DNA of 64,000 nt. It comes from Pseudochrobactrum saccharolyticum. Lineage in GTDB: Bacteria; Pseudomonadota; Alphaproteobacteria; Rhizobiales; Rhizobiaceae. Shown here in pieces: positions 16,702 to 26,759 of this stretch; position 1 is the first letter of the stretch, and each line of letters starts with the position of its first letter. The notes under the pieces were generated by a model. That model ran no database searches, was not told where the DNA came from, and saw nothing but the letters and a program-made list of their open reading frames with translations. The DNA lies in the NCBI RefSeq assembly GCF_008801715.1, contig NZ_VZPG01000001.1, positions 372,001-436,000 on the forward strand. Direction: 5' to 3'. Both the position numbers and the translations under genes were made by a program.

Positions 16702-18417
16702 TCAGAACAGGTTGTAACGCTGCGCGAGCGGCACGACAGAAACCGGCTCTGCCCCGACCTCTGCACCGTCAACACTGACTTTATACGTCTTCGGATCAAC
16801 CGTGATTTTCGGCAATGCATCATTGAGCTTCATGTCAGCCTTGGTCAGACCACGGCATTTAACAACCGGTTCGATGCGCTTGTTCAGGCCAAGATTCAGC
16901 ACATTGCCGTCATTGACCGATGCCTGACTGACGAACAGAATTGATGTTTTGCCGATACCGGAAGACAAAGCACCAAACATCGGGCGCATAATCACCGGCT
17001 GCGGTGTCGGGATTGATGCATTGGCATCGCCGATCTGCGCATAGGCAATGAAACCGCTTTTCATCACCAGTTCAGGACGCTGGCCGAAGAATGCCGGTTT
17101 CCACAATACCAGATCCGCGACTTTGCCTGTCTCAACTGACCCGATGAGATGGCTGATACCATGGGCAATTGCCGGATTGATGGTATATTTGGCGATATAG
17201 CGCTTGATACGGAAATTATCATTTCCCGCACCATCCTGCGGCAGGTTTCCGCGCTGCGCCTTCATCTGATCGGCGACCTGCCATGTCCGCATAATCACTT
17301 CTCCACCGCGCCCCATCGCCTGACTGTCTGAGGTCATCATGGAAATCGCGCCGATATCATGCAGCACGCCTTCGGCAGCAATCGTATTGGCACGGATACG
17401 GCTGGCTGCAAAAGCCACATCTTCCGGAATATTCTTATCCAGATGATGGCAAACCATCAGCATATCGAGATGCTCTTCCACCGTATTCACGGTGTAAGGC
17501 AGTGTCGGCGTGGTGGAGCTGGTCAGCACATTGGCTTCCGCACAGATGCGCATCAGATCAGGCGCATGACCGCCGCCTGCACCTTCCGCATGATAGGCAT
17601 GGATAGAGCGACCACCGAAAGCCTTGATGGAATCTTCCACCGTGCAGCTTTCATTGACGGAATCCATATGAATGGTGACCTGAATGTCATATTCGTCGGC
17701 TATATCCATACAGGTTGCAATAGCTGCCGGTGTTGTGCCCCAGTCCTCATGCAATTTCAGACCAGCCGCACCAGCCAGAACCTGTTCACGCATACCTTCA
17801 GGACGGGATGAGCTGCCACGACCGGTAAAGATCACATTGAGCGGCAGATCATCGGTCGCCTGCATCATATGATGCAGATAATTCGGGTTCGGTGTGCAGG
17901 TGGTCGCCATCGAACCTGTGGCAGGGCCAGTACCGCCGCCGAGTACGGTAGTCAGTCCGCTGGCAATCGAAGTAATTGGCTGTGACGGCGTGATATAATG
18001 GAAATGTGTATCAATACCACCGGCGGTGACGATACAGCCCTCCCCCGAAATCACTTCTGTATTCACCCCGATCACCAGATCTGGATGCACACCGGCCATG
18101 ATGTCGGGATTACCGGCTTTGCCGATACCGGCGATTTTACCATCCTTGATGCCGATATCTGCTTTGACGATGCCGGTATAATCAATGATCAGCGCATTGG
18201 TGATGATACAATCCAGTGCCTTGTCACTGCTGATGCCGGTTGCCTGCCCCATACCATCGCGGATGACCTTGCCGGAACCGAAGATGCACTCGTCACCATA
18301 GACGGTGTAATCATGTTCGACTTCCGCATAGAGATTGGTATCGCCCGGACGAACTGTGTCACCCTTGGTCGGGCCGAAAAACTTGGCGTAATCTGCGCGG
18401 GTTATTTTATAGACCAT
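16702..18417 (-). CDS. ureC: urease alpha subunit
   Basis: Catalytic subunit of urease, which splits urea into ammonia and carbamate. All metal-site residues are visible: H138 and H140 in HFHYI, the lysine to be carbamylated K221 and H223 in [13 protein letters not shown]250, the HAYH motif at 273-276, the flap cysteine C323 with H324 in VCHHLD, and D364 in SDSQAMGR. The length of 571 is normal. Several usually fixed residues differ (HFHYI for [13 protein letters not shown] for HTDTLNES, GRGGEV for GRVGEV), so this belongs to a divergent branch. AAGGAT precedes the ATG. It follows the fused ureAB, and no ureDEFG genes lie on either side. Confidence 0.96.
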   Translation of the reverse strand: MVYKITRADYAKFFGPTKGDTVRPGDTNLYAEVEHDYTVYGDECIFGSGKVIRDGMGQATGISSDKALDCIITNALIIDYTGIVKADIGIKDGKIAGIGKAGNPDIMAGVHPDLVIGVNTEVISGEGCIVTAGGIDTHFHYITPSQPITSIASGLTTVLGGGTGPATGSMATTCTPNPNYLHHMMQATDDLPLNVIFTGRGSSSRPEGMREQVLAGAAGLKLHEDWGTTPAAIATCMDIADEYDIQVTIHMDSVNESCTVEDSIKAFGGRSIHAYHAEGAGGGHAPDLMRICAEANVLTSSTTPTLPYTVNTVEEHLDMLMVCHHLDKNIPEDVAFAASRIRANTIAAEGVLHDIGAISMMTSDSQAMGRGGEVIMRTWQVADQMKAQRGNLPQDGAGNDNFRIKRYIAKYTINPAIAHGISHLIGSVETGKVADLVLWKPAFFGQRPELVMKSGFIAYAQIGDANASIPTPQPVIMRPMFGALSSGIGKTSILFVSQASVNDGNVLNLGLNKRIEPVVKCRGLTKADMKLNDALPKITVDPKTYKVSVDGAEVGAEPVSVVPLAQRYNLF

Positions 18418-18507
18418 GTTTTATCCTTATCGGCAGAGCGCGGCGTGATGCATATATCCGGCACTCTGCAAGCTTAAATTGTTGCGTAAAATCTGTGATA
18501 AAAGCGC

Positions 18508-19269
18508 TCATTCAGCACTGCGGCTGTCGGCAAAAGCACGCTCATTCACGCGGGAAAGCGTGCGCGCTTTATTCTCTGCGTCCACTGCACCATCGACCAG
18601 ATTATTACCGCCGCGGATGATCTGATTGCCGGAGATTGCCACCAGTGTGACCTCTTTGGTTTCACCCGGTTCAAAGCGCACAGCCAGTCCCGCCGGAATA
18701 TCCAGACGCTTGCCATAGGCTGCTTCACGGTTGAATTTCAGACGCGGATTGGTTTCAACAAAATTGAAATGGCTGCCGATTTGCACCGGACGACTGTCGG
18801 TATTGGTGACGCTGATCGTGACAGTTTCACGCCCTTCATTGAGCGCAATATCGCCCTCTGCACAGATGACCTGACCGGCAATACCGATCTCTTCATCATC
18901 CTGCATTTTCTCCGGAACCGGCAGAAAGCTACCATAGAGCGCCAGTTTCATATCGCCCTTGTCGGCACTGACCGGCGTGCGCACGGCAACCAGTTTGGTG
19001 CCGTCTTTAAATGTGCCTTCAATCTGCACATCTTCAATCATCTCGGCCACGCCGGACATGACTTCACGCTTGCCGAGAATGGTGCTGCCGAGGCGCATCA
19101 GCTCAGCGACTGAGTGCTGACCGTCGCGGATCAGCTCCAGCATGACCAGCGAGATCAGGGCAATGGCTTCCGGATAATTGAGACGCAACCCGCGTGCGAG
19201 ACGGCGCTGTGCCAATTGGCCGGTGGTTACAAGCATCAGCTTGTCGGTTTCATGAGGTGTAAGATGCAA
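18508..19269 (-). CDS. ureAB: urease gamma/beta fusion subunit, TTG start
   Basis: A single protein of 253 residues joins the gamma subunit (about residues 1-100, [17 protein letters not shown] at the start) and the beta subunit (about 115-245, with [11 protein letters not shown]). Such fusions are known from Helicobacter (its UreA) and some alphaproteobacteria. The open frame starts further upstream with an unrelated N-terminus, but AAGGAG lies six bases before a TTG at 19269, and TTG-CAT-CTT encodes the conserved first residues M-H-L, so TTG is the real start. The gap to ureC is 90 bases. The nickel-insertion genes ureDEFG/H are missing from this locus and must be supplied elsewhere or not needed. 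Confidence 0.93.
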   Translation of the reverse strand: MHLTPHETDKLMLVTTGQLAQRRLARGLRLNYPEAIALISLVMLELIRDGQHSVAELMRLGSTILGKREVMSGVAEMIEDVQIEGTFKDGTKLVAVRTPVSADKGDMKLALYGSFLPVPEKMQDDEEIGIAGQVICAEGDIALNEGRETVTISVTNTDSRPVQIGSHFNFVETNPRLKFNREAAYGKRLDIPAGLAVRFEPGETKEVTLVAISGNQIIRGGNNLVDGAVDAENKARTLSRVNERAFADSRSAE

Positions 19270-19947
19270 TGGTGTCTCCTTTATTTTCGGGGAAACACAG
19301 GCGCAGCAAATCGCAAGGCGTGCCAACTCCTCGGCAAGCCGCTATGAATTTCAAGGAGCCTGTGTGAAGAATGGATGTGCTGCGAGAAAACACAGCTGAT
19401 GCGCTTTGCACTGACCAATATCAATGACATCACAACGCGTCCTGCAGAACAGGAAGAGTTGCAGATTACACGGCATTACCACCGCCTATAGTCATGACGG
19501 TGATTATACTCATAGCGATGATTAATGGGCGCAATACGCCCGTAAGCAGCATCGGCTATGCCGGTGAATTTCGGATGATATGGATTAGCAATACAGAAAG
19601 GGCATCAGCACTTCGCAGCGGCTGAAACTAGCCGACATTAAGTCCTGAGAAATGTTCCATCATGTGATTAACGACAAAAAAAGTCAGCAATCTCGGCCCT
19701 GTCATTTCAGTTCTGTATGAAGAAAAAACTGCGATGCGGATTGGTAAATCTGAGTCATCGCAAGCCCGATAAAGACAGCAGTATAAACCGAAGTCAAGGG
19801 GACATTGCTGCGCTCTGCACGGTTAAAAAATACAGCTAAACACAAAGAGAAATGTTGTTTTATTAAACCTAAAAATGAAATTTTACACTGAATCCTAAGT
19901 CTTTCCCTGTATGGGAGGAAAGGCAGATAAATACGAAAGCCTTTGCA
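19270..19947. other. intergenic region between ureAB and the EAL gene
   Basis: 678 bases without a convincing gene. The promoter of ureAB should lie here. Small open stretches exist (30 codons from 19399 and 43 from 19494 on the plus strand; on the minus strand about 35 codons before 19475 rich in Tyr/His/Arg), but none has a good start and they may be remains of a decayed gene. The part next to the EAL gene is AT-rich. Confidence 0.4.
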
Positions 19948-21525
19948 GTGATTTGGCATCGTCAGTTTAAGCTCGGAAAAAGCAATTATACAGCACGGCA
20001 TATTATTGTCGTTTTGCTGGCTTTTTTCACGCCTATACTTCTGGGACTGCCGATTTTATATTGGCAATCCGGCAATACTTTACAGGAAAGAGCCCAGTCA
20101 GCCAGCCGTGCCGTTATTGAACATGTTGATGATATTCTCGACAATGCAAGAAAAGTAACTGAAGACGCTGCACCTCTGATTGAAAAACCCTGCTCCGAAA
20201 TTGTCGAAACACTGCGTATCAAAGCCACCACGGCATCTTTTGTCAGATCGCTGGCAGTTATCAAAAATGATACAATAACCTGCAGCACCATTTACGGTGA
20301 CACGCGCCTGCCTGTAACAAGCGCCCATTTTTATGATGACCGTCTGGCCTTAATCGCCGGAAACAGAGTTTCTCCTGACCGTGCAATTTTACTCTACCGG
20401 TGGAAAAACGGCACGTCATCTATTCTGGCCGGTATTGACGGCCTGCATATTATTCAGCTGCTCAACAGCCATGAGATGACACCGGCAACAACGCTGATTA
20501 TCGGTTCTTACCGGCTTGAGCAGGACGGCAAAGTCCGCAACATATCTGCAGGAACCAGCAACAGCATTCTGATCCGCGACCGCTCCGATAAATATCCGTT
20601 TTCGGTTGAGACCGGTTTTCACAGCGGCGCATTACGGGACTATATTTTATCCCGCCATCTGCCGCTTATCATCCTGCTCGTCATTCTTGGCGGGCTGAGT
20701 GCATTTGCAACAAACCGGATGACGGTCAATGCCCGCAACATGACTGCTGAGGCCAAGCGCGCCATCCGCAACCATGAATTTATCCCTTATTATCAGGCAA
20801 TTGTGCGGAGCGACACCCATGAATGGGTTGGTGCGGAAGTGCTGACCCGCTGGGATCATCCGCTTGAAGGCATGATCCTGCCAAACAGTTTTATTCCTTT
20901 TATGGAGCGTTCCGGACTGATTATTCCGATGACGGCAGCCCTGATCCGGCGCGTTGCGGAGGAATTTAGACTGCTGGAGAAACAGCTTCCTGACGGTTTC
21001 CATATCAGTATCAATGTTTCCGCCGTTTATCTGGCCGATCCTGAATTGATCAAAAGCTGTCACTATTTCCTGAGCCAATTTTCGCAAAACAAGATACGGC
21101 TGATGCTGGAACTGACCGAACGTGAAGCAATAGAGCCAACGCCGGAACTGTTACAGCAAATCCATACGTTGCGTCAGGCCGGAATTCTGATCGCACTGGA
21201 CGATTTTGGCGTCGGCCACTCCAATCTCAATTATCTGAAAGAGTTTCAGGCGGATCTGCTCAAGATTGACCGTAGCTTTATTACCGGCATTGGCAGCAAT
21301 GACTTCTCCCGCCATGTTTTGCAGAGCATTATTGATCTGTCACAGCAACTGGGGCTTCGGATCATTGCAGAAGGTATCGAGACACGCCAGCAGGCCGATT
21401 ATCTTCAAGAGAGAGGCGTCCAGTATCTTCAGGGCTTTTATTTCTCCAAGCCTCAGCCGATTACTGTTTTCCAGTCCCATATGTGCCAGCATTTATCGGG
21501 ACAGAAACCGAAACGTGGCAAGTAA
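19948..21525 (+). CDS. membrane cyclic-di-GMP phosphodiesterase, CSS-motif and EAL domains
   Basis: Protein of about 525 residues. A transmembrane segment near residues 20-42 is followed by a periplasmic domain with cysteines in PCSEIV and TCSTIYG, the CSS pattern found in the PdeC/YjcC group, where a periplasmic disulfide controls activity. A second membrane helix lies near 236-255. The cytoplasmic EAL domain (about 270-510) has GAEVLTRW (ExLxR), DDFGVGHSNL, KIDRSFI and IIAEGIET, so catalysis is likely. The GTG at 19948 is used here; GGAGG lies 30 bases before it, which is too far, so the true start is uncertain. It stands alone on the plus strand. Confidence 0.88.
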   Translation: MIWHRQFKLGKSNYTARHIIVVLLAFFTPILLGLPILYWQSGNTLQERAQSASRAVIEHVDDILDNARKVTEDAAPLIEKPCSEIVETLRIKATTASFVRSLAVIKNDTITCSTIYGDTRLPVTSAHFYDDRLALIAGNRVSPDRAILLYRWKNGTSSILAGIDGLHIIQLLNSHEMTPATTLIIGSYRLEQDGKVRNISAGTSNSILIRDRSDKYPFSVETGFHSGALRDYILSRHLPLIILLVILGGLSAFATNRMTVNARNMTAEAKRAIRNHEFIPYYQAIVRSDTHEWVGAEVLTRWDHPLEGMILPNSFIPFMERSGLIIPMTAALIRRVAEEFRLLEKQLPDGFHISINVSAVYLADPELIKSCHYFLSQFSQNKIRLMLELTEREAIEPTPELLQQIHTLRQAGILIALDDFGVGHSNLNYLKEFQADLLKIDRSFITGIGSNDFSRHVLQSIIDLSQQLGLRIIAEGIETRQQADYLQERGVQYLQGFYFSKPQPITVFQSHMCQHLSGQKPKRGK

Positions 21526-21644
21526 CCGCTCTGCAGCTCCCTACCCTGCGCAGAATTGAGCGTTGCCAAAAAGATACCATCCCTCTGACATTCGCCCAAT
21601 CTTTGTAAAAATAATTGATCACTTGGTAAACTCTTTGTAGACGC

Positions 21645-21659
21645 TTAAGAAAACCTTAA
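21645..21659 (+). promoter_or_regulatory. TTAA-N7-TTAA box, CtrA-like
   Basis: TTAAGAAAACCTTAA, 49 bases before the L,D-transpeptidase start. It equals the core of the alphaproteobacterial CtrA recognition sequence (TTAA-N7-TTAAC) except for the last C. Confidence 0.45.
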
Positions 21660-21707
21660 GTATCGCGAGGGAGCAAGCTGTCTTCCTTGCTAAAAACTGG
21701 AGCCGGT

Positions 21708-22433
21708 TTGTCCGTGTCATTATCCCCGCTGAAATTATCCCTGTTATTCGCCTGCGCTGCTGCTCTTTCTGCCTGTACCACTGTCCAGAATCCGCCACCT
21801 GTGCTCAATGCCAGCGTAATCCAGCCGCAGCCGGTGAAACCGGAACCGGTATCCGAGCCGGAAGCATCGGCAGCGACACCGGAAACTGACAGCGCCGCGT
21901 ATATGTATCGCGCAATGACGGATCAGAATTACCAGATCCCTGCGATTGATCTGACCAAGCTGAAACCGGAACACCGCCGGACTGTTGTCGATTACAAGAC
22001 CACAGAAAAACCGGGCACCATTATTGTCGATCAGCCTGCCCGCTATCTCTATTTTGTGTTGCCGGAAGGCAAGGCTGTCCGCTATGCCGTGGGTGTCGGC
22101 CCCGCAGCACGCGGCTTTAACGGCGGCGATGCAATTATCGCGCATAAGGCCGCATGGCCGCGCTGGACACCGACCCAGAACATGATCAAGCGCAATCCGA
22201 ACCAGTATCTGCGCTACAAAGACGGCGTTGACGGCGGCCCGGGAAATCCGATGGGCGCACGCGCACTCTACATGCATAAAGACGGCATCGACACCTATTA
22301 CCGCGTCCACGGCACGAATAAACCTTCATCGATCGGCAAGGGTGTTTCTGCCGGCTGTATCCGTCTTATCAATCAGGACATTATCGACCTGCATTCCCGC
22401 GTAAAGCCTGGTGCACGCATTGTCGTGAAATAA
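21708..22433 (+). CDS. L,D-transpeptidase lipoprotein (YkuD domain)
   Basis: Periplasmic enzyme that makes 3-3 cross-links in peptidoglycan or attaches proteins to it. The N-terminus has a lipoprotein signal with lipobox LSAC and a proline/glutamate-rich linker. The YkuD domain covers about residues 100-240 and ends in HGTNKP...SAGCIRL, the catalytic His and Cys motif. Three starts are possible: TTG 21687, TTG 21708 and GTG 21714. GGAG lies five bases before TTG 21708, so that is chosen (241 residues). A TTAA-N7-TTAA box upstream suggests cell-cycle control. In Hyphomicrobiales these enzymes take part in polar growth and outer-membrane anchoring. Confidence 0.9.
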   Translation: MSVSLSPLKLSLLFACAAALSACTTVQNPPPVLNASVIQPQPVKPEPVSEPEASAATPETDSAAYMYRAMTDQNYQIPAIDLTKLKPEHRRTVVDYKTTEKPGTIIVDQPARYLYFVLPEGKAVRYAVGVGPAARGFNGGDAIIAHKAAWPRWTPTQNMIKRNPNQYLRYKDGVDGGPGNPMGARALYMHKDGIDTYYRVHGTNKPSSIGKGVSAGCIRLINQDIIDLHSRVKPGARIVVK

Positions 22434-22446
22434 AAAAACAATCTAC

Positions 22447-22480
22447 CCTGCCTCGAAACAACAGTTACGGGGCAGGTTTT
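22447..22480 (+). terminator. intrinsic terminator of the L,D-transpeptidase gene
   Basis: CCTGCCTCG / CGGGGCAGG (one G-T pair) followed by TTTT, 13 bases after the stop codon. Confidence 0.75.
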
Positions 22481-22499
22481 CAAACCCGAGACATGAAAA

Positions 22500-22538
22500 C
22501 ACCGCCGCAGTTTTCGTAACTGCGGCGGTGTTTTTATT
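22500..22538. terminator. strong bidirectional terminator
   Basis: Thirteen-base perfect arms CACCGCCGCAGTT / AACTGCGGCGGTG with a five-base loop, T-runs on both strands. Serves purC on the minus strand and backs up the transpeptidase terminator on the plus strand. Confidence 0.88.
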
Positions 22539-22573
22539 ATCTGTTTGAAAAGAAGATAGAAATATTTTCTCAG

Positions 22574-23284
22574 TCAGCCGATCAGCTTTTCATAGACTGT
22601 GCCGTGTTCAAGCACTTTGCCTGTTTCATCCATAACACGCATGGCATCAGCGGAAATCTCATCGATAACCACGACTTCACCGTCGATCAGGCCGATTTCA
22701 ATCTTCATATCGATCAGCGTCAGACCCAAACCACGCAAGTCAGCTTCTACAATACGGCACACATTACGGGTAATGTCCTTAGCCTTTGCAAGATGGTCAG
22801 GGCTTAAGAGGCCGAGCGCAACGATGGTGTCATCATTGATAAGCGGATCGCCGCGTTCATCATCTTTCACAGTAATTTCAACAAGATAGTCAAATTTCTG
22901 TTCGGTATTACGAATATATTGCTGATAACGGCGAATGAAACTGCCCCAAGGACGGGTGCGGCAAACAAATTCAAAGCCGCCGGTGCCGTTAATATCCTTG
23001 CCCAAAGGTTCGGCACGGCGAACTTCCATCGTGCCCTTTTCAAGATCAAGATTGACCGAGTGTGTAGGCACGCCAGCAGCATGCAGTCGCTTGAAGAAAT
23101 AATCCGTCATGCCAAGAGATTTGCGCCCCTTGCCTTCAACCTGACCAATAACGGTATTTGCACCCGGATCAATCACACCATCCGAGCCGGTTACATCATC
23201 CTTGAACACCAGAAGAATGTTGCCGTTCTCCAAGGCGTAGAGGTCTTTGGTCTTGCCGGAGTAAATCTTTTCGCTGCTGTTCAT
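22574..23284 (-). CDS. purC: SAICAR synthetase (phosphoribosylaminoimidazole-succinocarboxamide synthase)
   Basis: Joins CAIR and aspartate with ATP in step eight of de novo purine synthesis. The 236-residue protein has YSGKTKDLY near residue 8 (ATP grip), VDxEKG-like text (LDLEKGTMEVRR) and the family signature LTLIDMKIEIGLIDG, followed by VVIDEISADAMR. This is the short bacterial form rather than the long one. It is transcribed alone, with a dispersed repeat upstream at 23319-23427 and a strong terminator downstream. purS, purQ and purL, which often follow it in this order of bacteria, are not next to it. Confidence 0.95.
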   Translation of the reverse strand: MNSSEKIYSGKTKDLYALENGNILLVFKDDVTGSDGVIDPGANTVIGQVEGKGRKSLGMTDYFFKRLHAAGVPTHSVNLDLEKGTMEVRRAEPLGKDINGTGGFEFVCRTRPWGSFIRRYQQYIRNTEQKFDYLVEITVKDDERGDPLINDDTIVALGLLSPDHLAKAKDITRNVCRIVEADLRGLGLTLIDMKIEIGLIDGEVVVIDEISADAMRVMDETGKVLEHGTVYEKLIG

Positions 23285-23318
23285 TCGTTTGCCCGCTCAG
23301 GTTTATGCGCTGATCATA

Positions 23319-23427
23319 CCCAAAGCGGTTTACGTTCATGTTGGATCGCAATGCTCGCTCTGGATTCTTTAGTTTGTCGCATTATGCCTACGTCAAATTG
23401 GATCAACTTGACTGTGAAATGCTCCAG
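23319..23427. repeat. dispersed repeat family A, copy 1
   Basis: About 109 bases with the core GCTCGCTCTGGATTCTTTAG and GTCGCATT, then a TCAAATTGGATCAACTTGAC hairpin. The same order is found at 57465, 60666 and 63416. It fills the gap between purC and the guaA terminator. The ends (CCAAAGC / GCTCCAG) are imperfect. It resembles Brucella-type palindromic repeats. Confidence 0.8.
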
Positions 23428-23458
23428 AAAAAAACAATGCGCCGATTGGCGCATTGTT
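23427..23458 (-). terminator. intrinsic terminator of guaA
   Basis: AACAATGCGCC / GGCGCATTGTT with a four-base loop and a T-run on the minus strand, just past the guaA stop codon. Confidence 0.88.
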
Positions 23459-23465
23459 CTTCAAC

Positions 23466-25022
23466 TTATTCCCACTCAATGGTGCCCGGAGGCTTCGAGG
23501 TAATATCATAGACCACGCGGTTAATACCGCGTACTTCATTGATAATACGGGTCGCTGCCTTGGCAAGGAAGTCCATATCATAGTGGTAGAAATCAGCTGT
23601 CATACCGTCAACCGATGTTACCGCACGCAGCGCACAAACGAATTCGTATGTACGGCCGTCGCCCATAACACCAACGGTCTGCACCGGCAGCAACACTGCG
23701 AAAGCCTGCCAGATCTTGTCATAAAGACCGGCTTTGCGGATCTCGTCCAGATAGACTGCATCAGCTTCACGAAGGATTTCAAGCTTCTCACGGGTGATAC
23801 CGCCCGGGCAACGAATTGCCAGACCCGGACCCGGGAACGGATGGCGACCGATGAAACTGTCCGGCAGACCGAGTTCCTTACCGAGAACGCGCACTTCATC
23901 CTTGAAGAGTTCACGCAGCGGCTCCACAAGCTGCATATTCATGCGCTCAGGCAGACCACCAACATTGTGATGCGACTTGATTGTAACCGAAGGTCCACCG
24001 GTGAAAGACACGCTTTCGATCACGTCAGGATAGAGTGTACCCTGTGCGAGGAAGTCTGCACCGCCGAGTTTAGCCGCCTCTTCTTCGAACACTTCAATGA
24101 ACAGACGGCCAATGGTCTTGCGCTTCACTTCCGGATCAGTTTCACCTTCCAGAGCGGAGATGAAACGATCCTGTGCATTCACCAGAACCAGCGGCATGTT
24201 GTAATGTTCTTTGAACATTGCAACAACCTGTGCCGCTTCATCCTTACGCATCAGGCCGTGATCAACCAGAATACAGGTCAGCTGATCGCCAACCGCTTCA
24301 TGGATGAGCAGCGCTGCAACGGAAGAGTCCACGCCGCCTGAAAGCGCGCAGATAACCTTGCCTTTGCCAACCTGTTTGCGGATAGCTTCAACAGCCTGTT
24401 CGCGATAGGCGGACATTGTCCAGTCCGGCTTGATGCCAGCAATATTATGGACGAAATTCTGCAGGAGTTTCGCGCCGTCCGGTGTGTGCACCACTTCCGG
24501 ATGGAACTGCACCGCAAAATATTTGCGTTTTTCATCGGCAATGGCTGCGAATGGTGCATTCGGCGATGTGCCGACAACTTTGAAGCCTTCCGGCAGGGCT
24601 GTCACACGGTCACCGTGGCTCATCCAAACCTGATGGCGGGTGCCTTTGGCCCAGATGCCGGAAAACAGCGCGCTGTCCTCGTTGACTTCGAGGAATGCAC
24701 GACCGAATTCACGGTCATGGCCGCTTTCGACCTTGCCGCCCAGCTGCTCGCACATGGTCTGCTGACCGTAGCAAATGCCCATAACCGGAATACCGGCTTC
24801 AAACACTGCCTGTGGTGCGCGCGGACTACCGATATCGGTGGTTGAATGCGGGCTGCCGGACAAGATCACAGCTTTCGGATTGATGCGCTTGAACGCTTCA
24901 TCTGCCAGCTGGAACGGCACGATTTCGGAATAGACTCCGGCCTCGCGCACACGCCGCGCTATCAGCTGCGTGACCTGACTGCCAAAGTCAATGATAAGGA
25001 TAGTATCGGGATGGGTGCTCAT
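23466..25022 (-). CDS. guaA: GMP synthase (glutamine-hydrolysing)
   Basis: Turns XMP into GMP using glutamine and ATP. The N-terminal class I amidotransferase has the nucleophile in GICYGQQTM and a His/Glu pair in FHPEVVHT. The ATP pyrophosphatase domain has the PP-loop SGGVDSSV near residue 228, and a C-terminal dimerisation domain ends in PPGTIEWE, the family end. The frame allows a start at 25031, but [16 protein letters not shown] at 25022 matches the family; neither has a clear ribosome site. The length of about 518 is normal. It is transcribed alone. Confidence 0.96.
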   Translation of the reverse strand: MSTHPDTILIIDFGSQVTQLIARRVREAGVYSEIVPFQLADEAFKRINPKAVILSGSPHSTTDIGSPRAPQAVFEAGIPVMGICYGQQTMCEQLGGKVESGHDREFGRAFLEVNEDSALFSGIWAKGTRHQVWMSHGDRVTALPEGFKVVGTSPNAPFAAIADEKRKYFAVQFHPEVVHTPDGAKLLQNFVHNIAGIKPDWTMSAYREQAVEAIRKQVGKGKVICALSGGVDSSVAALLIHEAVGDQLTCILVDHGLMRKDEAAQVVAMFKEHYNMPLVLVNAQDRFISALEGETDPEVKRKTIGRLFIEVFEEEAAKLGGADFLAQGTLYPDVIESVSFTGGPSVTIKSHHNVGGLPERMNMQLVEPLRELFKDEVRVLGKELGLPDSFIGRHPFPGPGLAIRCPGGITREKLEILREADAVYLDEIRKAGLYDKIWQAFAVLLPVQTVGVMGDGRTYEFVCALRAVTSVDGMTADFYHYDMDFLAKAATRIINEVRGINRVVYDITSKPPGTIEWE

Positions 25023-25110
25023 GGGCAGCATCTAGAGAATTATGTTGATTGTTGCAAGCCGGAATCGAAACCCGCGACAATATATTAGGGTACAAACAGT
25101 GGAGATAAGA

Positions 25111-25881
25111 TCAGTCGCCGGATTTTACCGTCAGCGGCACTGTACGCTCAAGATCAGCCTTGTAAAGACCCGGATCAGGATGGCCGGTTGTTTTAACCAA
25201 TGTGCTCTGCAACATTGCCGCTTCCAGCAAGCGCACAGCCTGTGCCAGTTTCTCATCAATGATGTGCAGATAACGTGTCCAGTCGGACACCTGCTTAACC
25301 GCCTCATCGCCATCGGAAATACCGCGCAGACCAATCAGCGGCACAGCAAAACGCTGACAGGTACGCAGGATCGCAAAGCTCTCCATATCCACCATATCCG
25401 CATCAATATCATTATAGGCAGAACCGGTGACGATATTTGCACCTGTGGACAAGGACGCGCTGGCAATACCCGGAATATGATATGGCAACGGAATGATAAT
25501 CGGGAAATCAGCCGATGGTGTCTGACCTTTGGCATAGCCGAGAGCCGAGGCATCCATATCGCGATAGCCGACATTGACCGCCTGATAAATCTCGGTCTGC
25601 ACCAGCTTTGCCGAACCGGCAGAACCAAGCGACACCACCAGATCAGGCAGAGCACCGCGCATGGAAAGATCGGCCAGAACCGCAGAAACCACGACAGCCG
25701 CTTCAACAGGGCCGATACCGGTAATCAGCGGCTTGAACATAGCCTGCAAATGCGGGCCGTATTCTGAAGGGGACGCCATAACAAACAGAACTTTTTTGCC
25801 GCCGAAATCATGCACATATTGCAGCATCGACATCGCATCTTCTGAAGCACCCTGTACCGGCGCGGACATAATCTTGGTCAT
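25111..25881 (-). CDS. nucleoside phosphorylase superfamily protein (MTA/SAH nucleosidase-like)
   Basis: About 256 residues in the purine nucleoside phosphorylase / MTA-SAH nucleosidase fold. VLFVMASPSEYG starts the domain, VVSLGSAGSAK is the glycine-rich phosphate/ribose loop, and VDMESFAIL carries the ribose-binding methionine and glutamate; the catalytic aspartate is in GISDGDE. It probably splits methylthioadenosine or S-adenosylhomocysteine. The start at 25881 has AGGTG six bases before it; the open frame extends 13 codons further. An N-terminal extension of about 30 residues precedes the fold. Confidence 0.82.
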   Translation of the reverse strand: MTKIMSAPVQGASEDAMSMLQYVHDFGGKKVLFVMASPSEYGPHLQAMFKPLITGIGPVEAAVVVSAVLADLSMRGALPDLVVSLGSAGSAKLVQTEIYQAVNVGYRDMDASALGYAKGQTPSADFPIIIPLPYHIPGIASASLSTGANIVTGSAYNDIDADMVDMESFAILRTCQRFAVPLIGLRGISDGDEAVKQVSDWTRYLHIIDEKLAQAVRLLEAAMLQSTLVKTTGHPDPGLYKADLERTVPLTVKSGD

Positions 25882-26041
25882 TCTAACACCTGAGGCCGTC
25901 AATATAGATGATTGCGGCACACCCTTTTATTCGGACTTGCGCGGAGCTTTGGGATAAATCCGCACGAGGTTCAAATCAAAAAGCTGTTTACAGAAGCGCT
26001 TCCGTAAACAGCACACTCAGGACAGGTGTTCAGAGGATAAC

Positions 26042-26497
26042 CTAGTCCTGCAAATCTTCACGATCTTTCACCACCATCAGCGTCGCTGTCATGGTGGCTA
26101 CCAATTTCACTTCAGTCTCACCGACGGCAAATGCCTGACCGTCGCTGACCATAATCGTACGTCCCTGCTTGGTTACATTCCCGCGGAACAGAAAATGGTC
26201 GCCTTTACCGGGCGCCAGCAGATTGACCTTGAATTCGATGGTCAGCACTGCGGCATCCGCGGGCATCATTGTCAGCGCCGAATAGGCACAGACCGCATCA
26301 AGAGCCGTAGACACAATTCCCGCATGCAAAAACCCATGCTGCTGGGTCAGATCGGCACGAAACGGCAGCTCCACTTCAACCACACCCGGTTCGCAGCGTG
26401 TGAGTTGTGCGCCAATCAGCTTCATCGCCGCCTGACGTGCAAAACTCTTCTCAACCCGTTCTTTGAAATCCGGTTCTGCTATTCTCGGTACTGCCAT
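26042..26497 (-). CDS. PaaI-family thioesterase (hotdog fold)
   Basis: Protein of 151 residues with the hotdog thioesterase core. QQHGFLHAGIVSTALDAVCAYSAL (in part QHGFLHAGIVSTALDA) is the PaaI-type signature, with the catalytic aspartate in the central helix, and LTIEFKVNLLAPGKG forms the next strands. It hydrolyses an acyl-CoA thioester, substrate unknown. It lies alone between the nucleosidase and the RNA methyltransferase genes. The 262 bases upstream are AT-rich and show no gene. Confidence 0.87.
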   Translation of the reverse strand: MAVPRIAEPDFKERVEKSFARQAAMKLIGAQLTRCEPGVVEVELPFRADLTQQHGFLHAGIVSTALDAVCAYSALTMMPADAAVLTIEFKVNLLAPGKGDHFLFRGNVTKQGRTIMVSDGQAFAVGETEVKLVATMTATLMVVKDREDLQD

Positions 26498-26759
26498 AAT
26501 ATCCCTCAGTCTTATACACTGAATGTCAGTTTTATGGCATCTCCATAACAGTCTTCAGAACCTATTCCAACCACCGGTTCGTACAAAGCATGTCCATATA
26601 CGACCGAAAACAGGATATATCCTTATAGACATATATTTATATCGGATATTGCTATTCAAGCCCAGCTAATAGCGCAAACAGGAAAAAATACCAGCTTTAA
26701 TGGAGAAAAAGCCCGTATTTTTTCAATATTACGATCCGGATAAGAATATTGCCCGATAC

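Noticed and set aside
19702-20001. Minus-strand frame of 99 codons in the gap before the EAL gene
   Set aside because: No ribosome site, no recognisable domain, and it runs into the EAL gene on the other strand.
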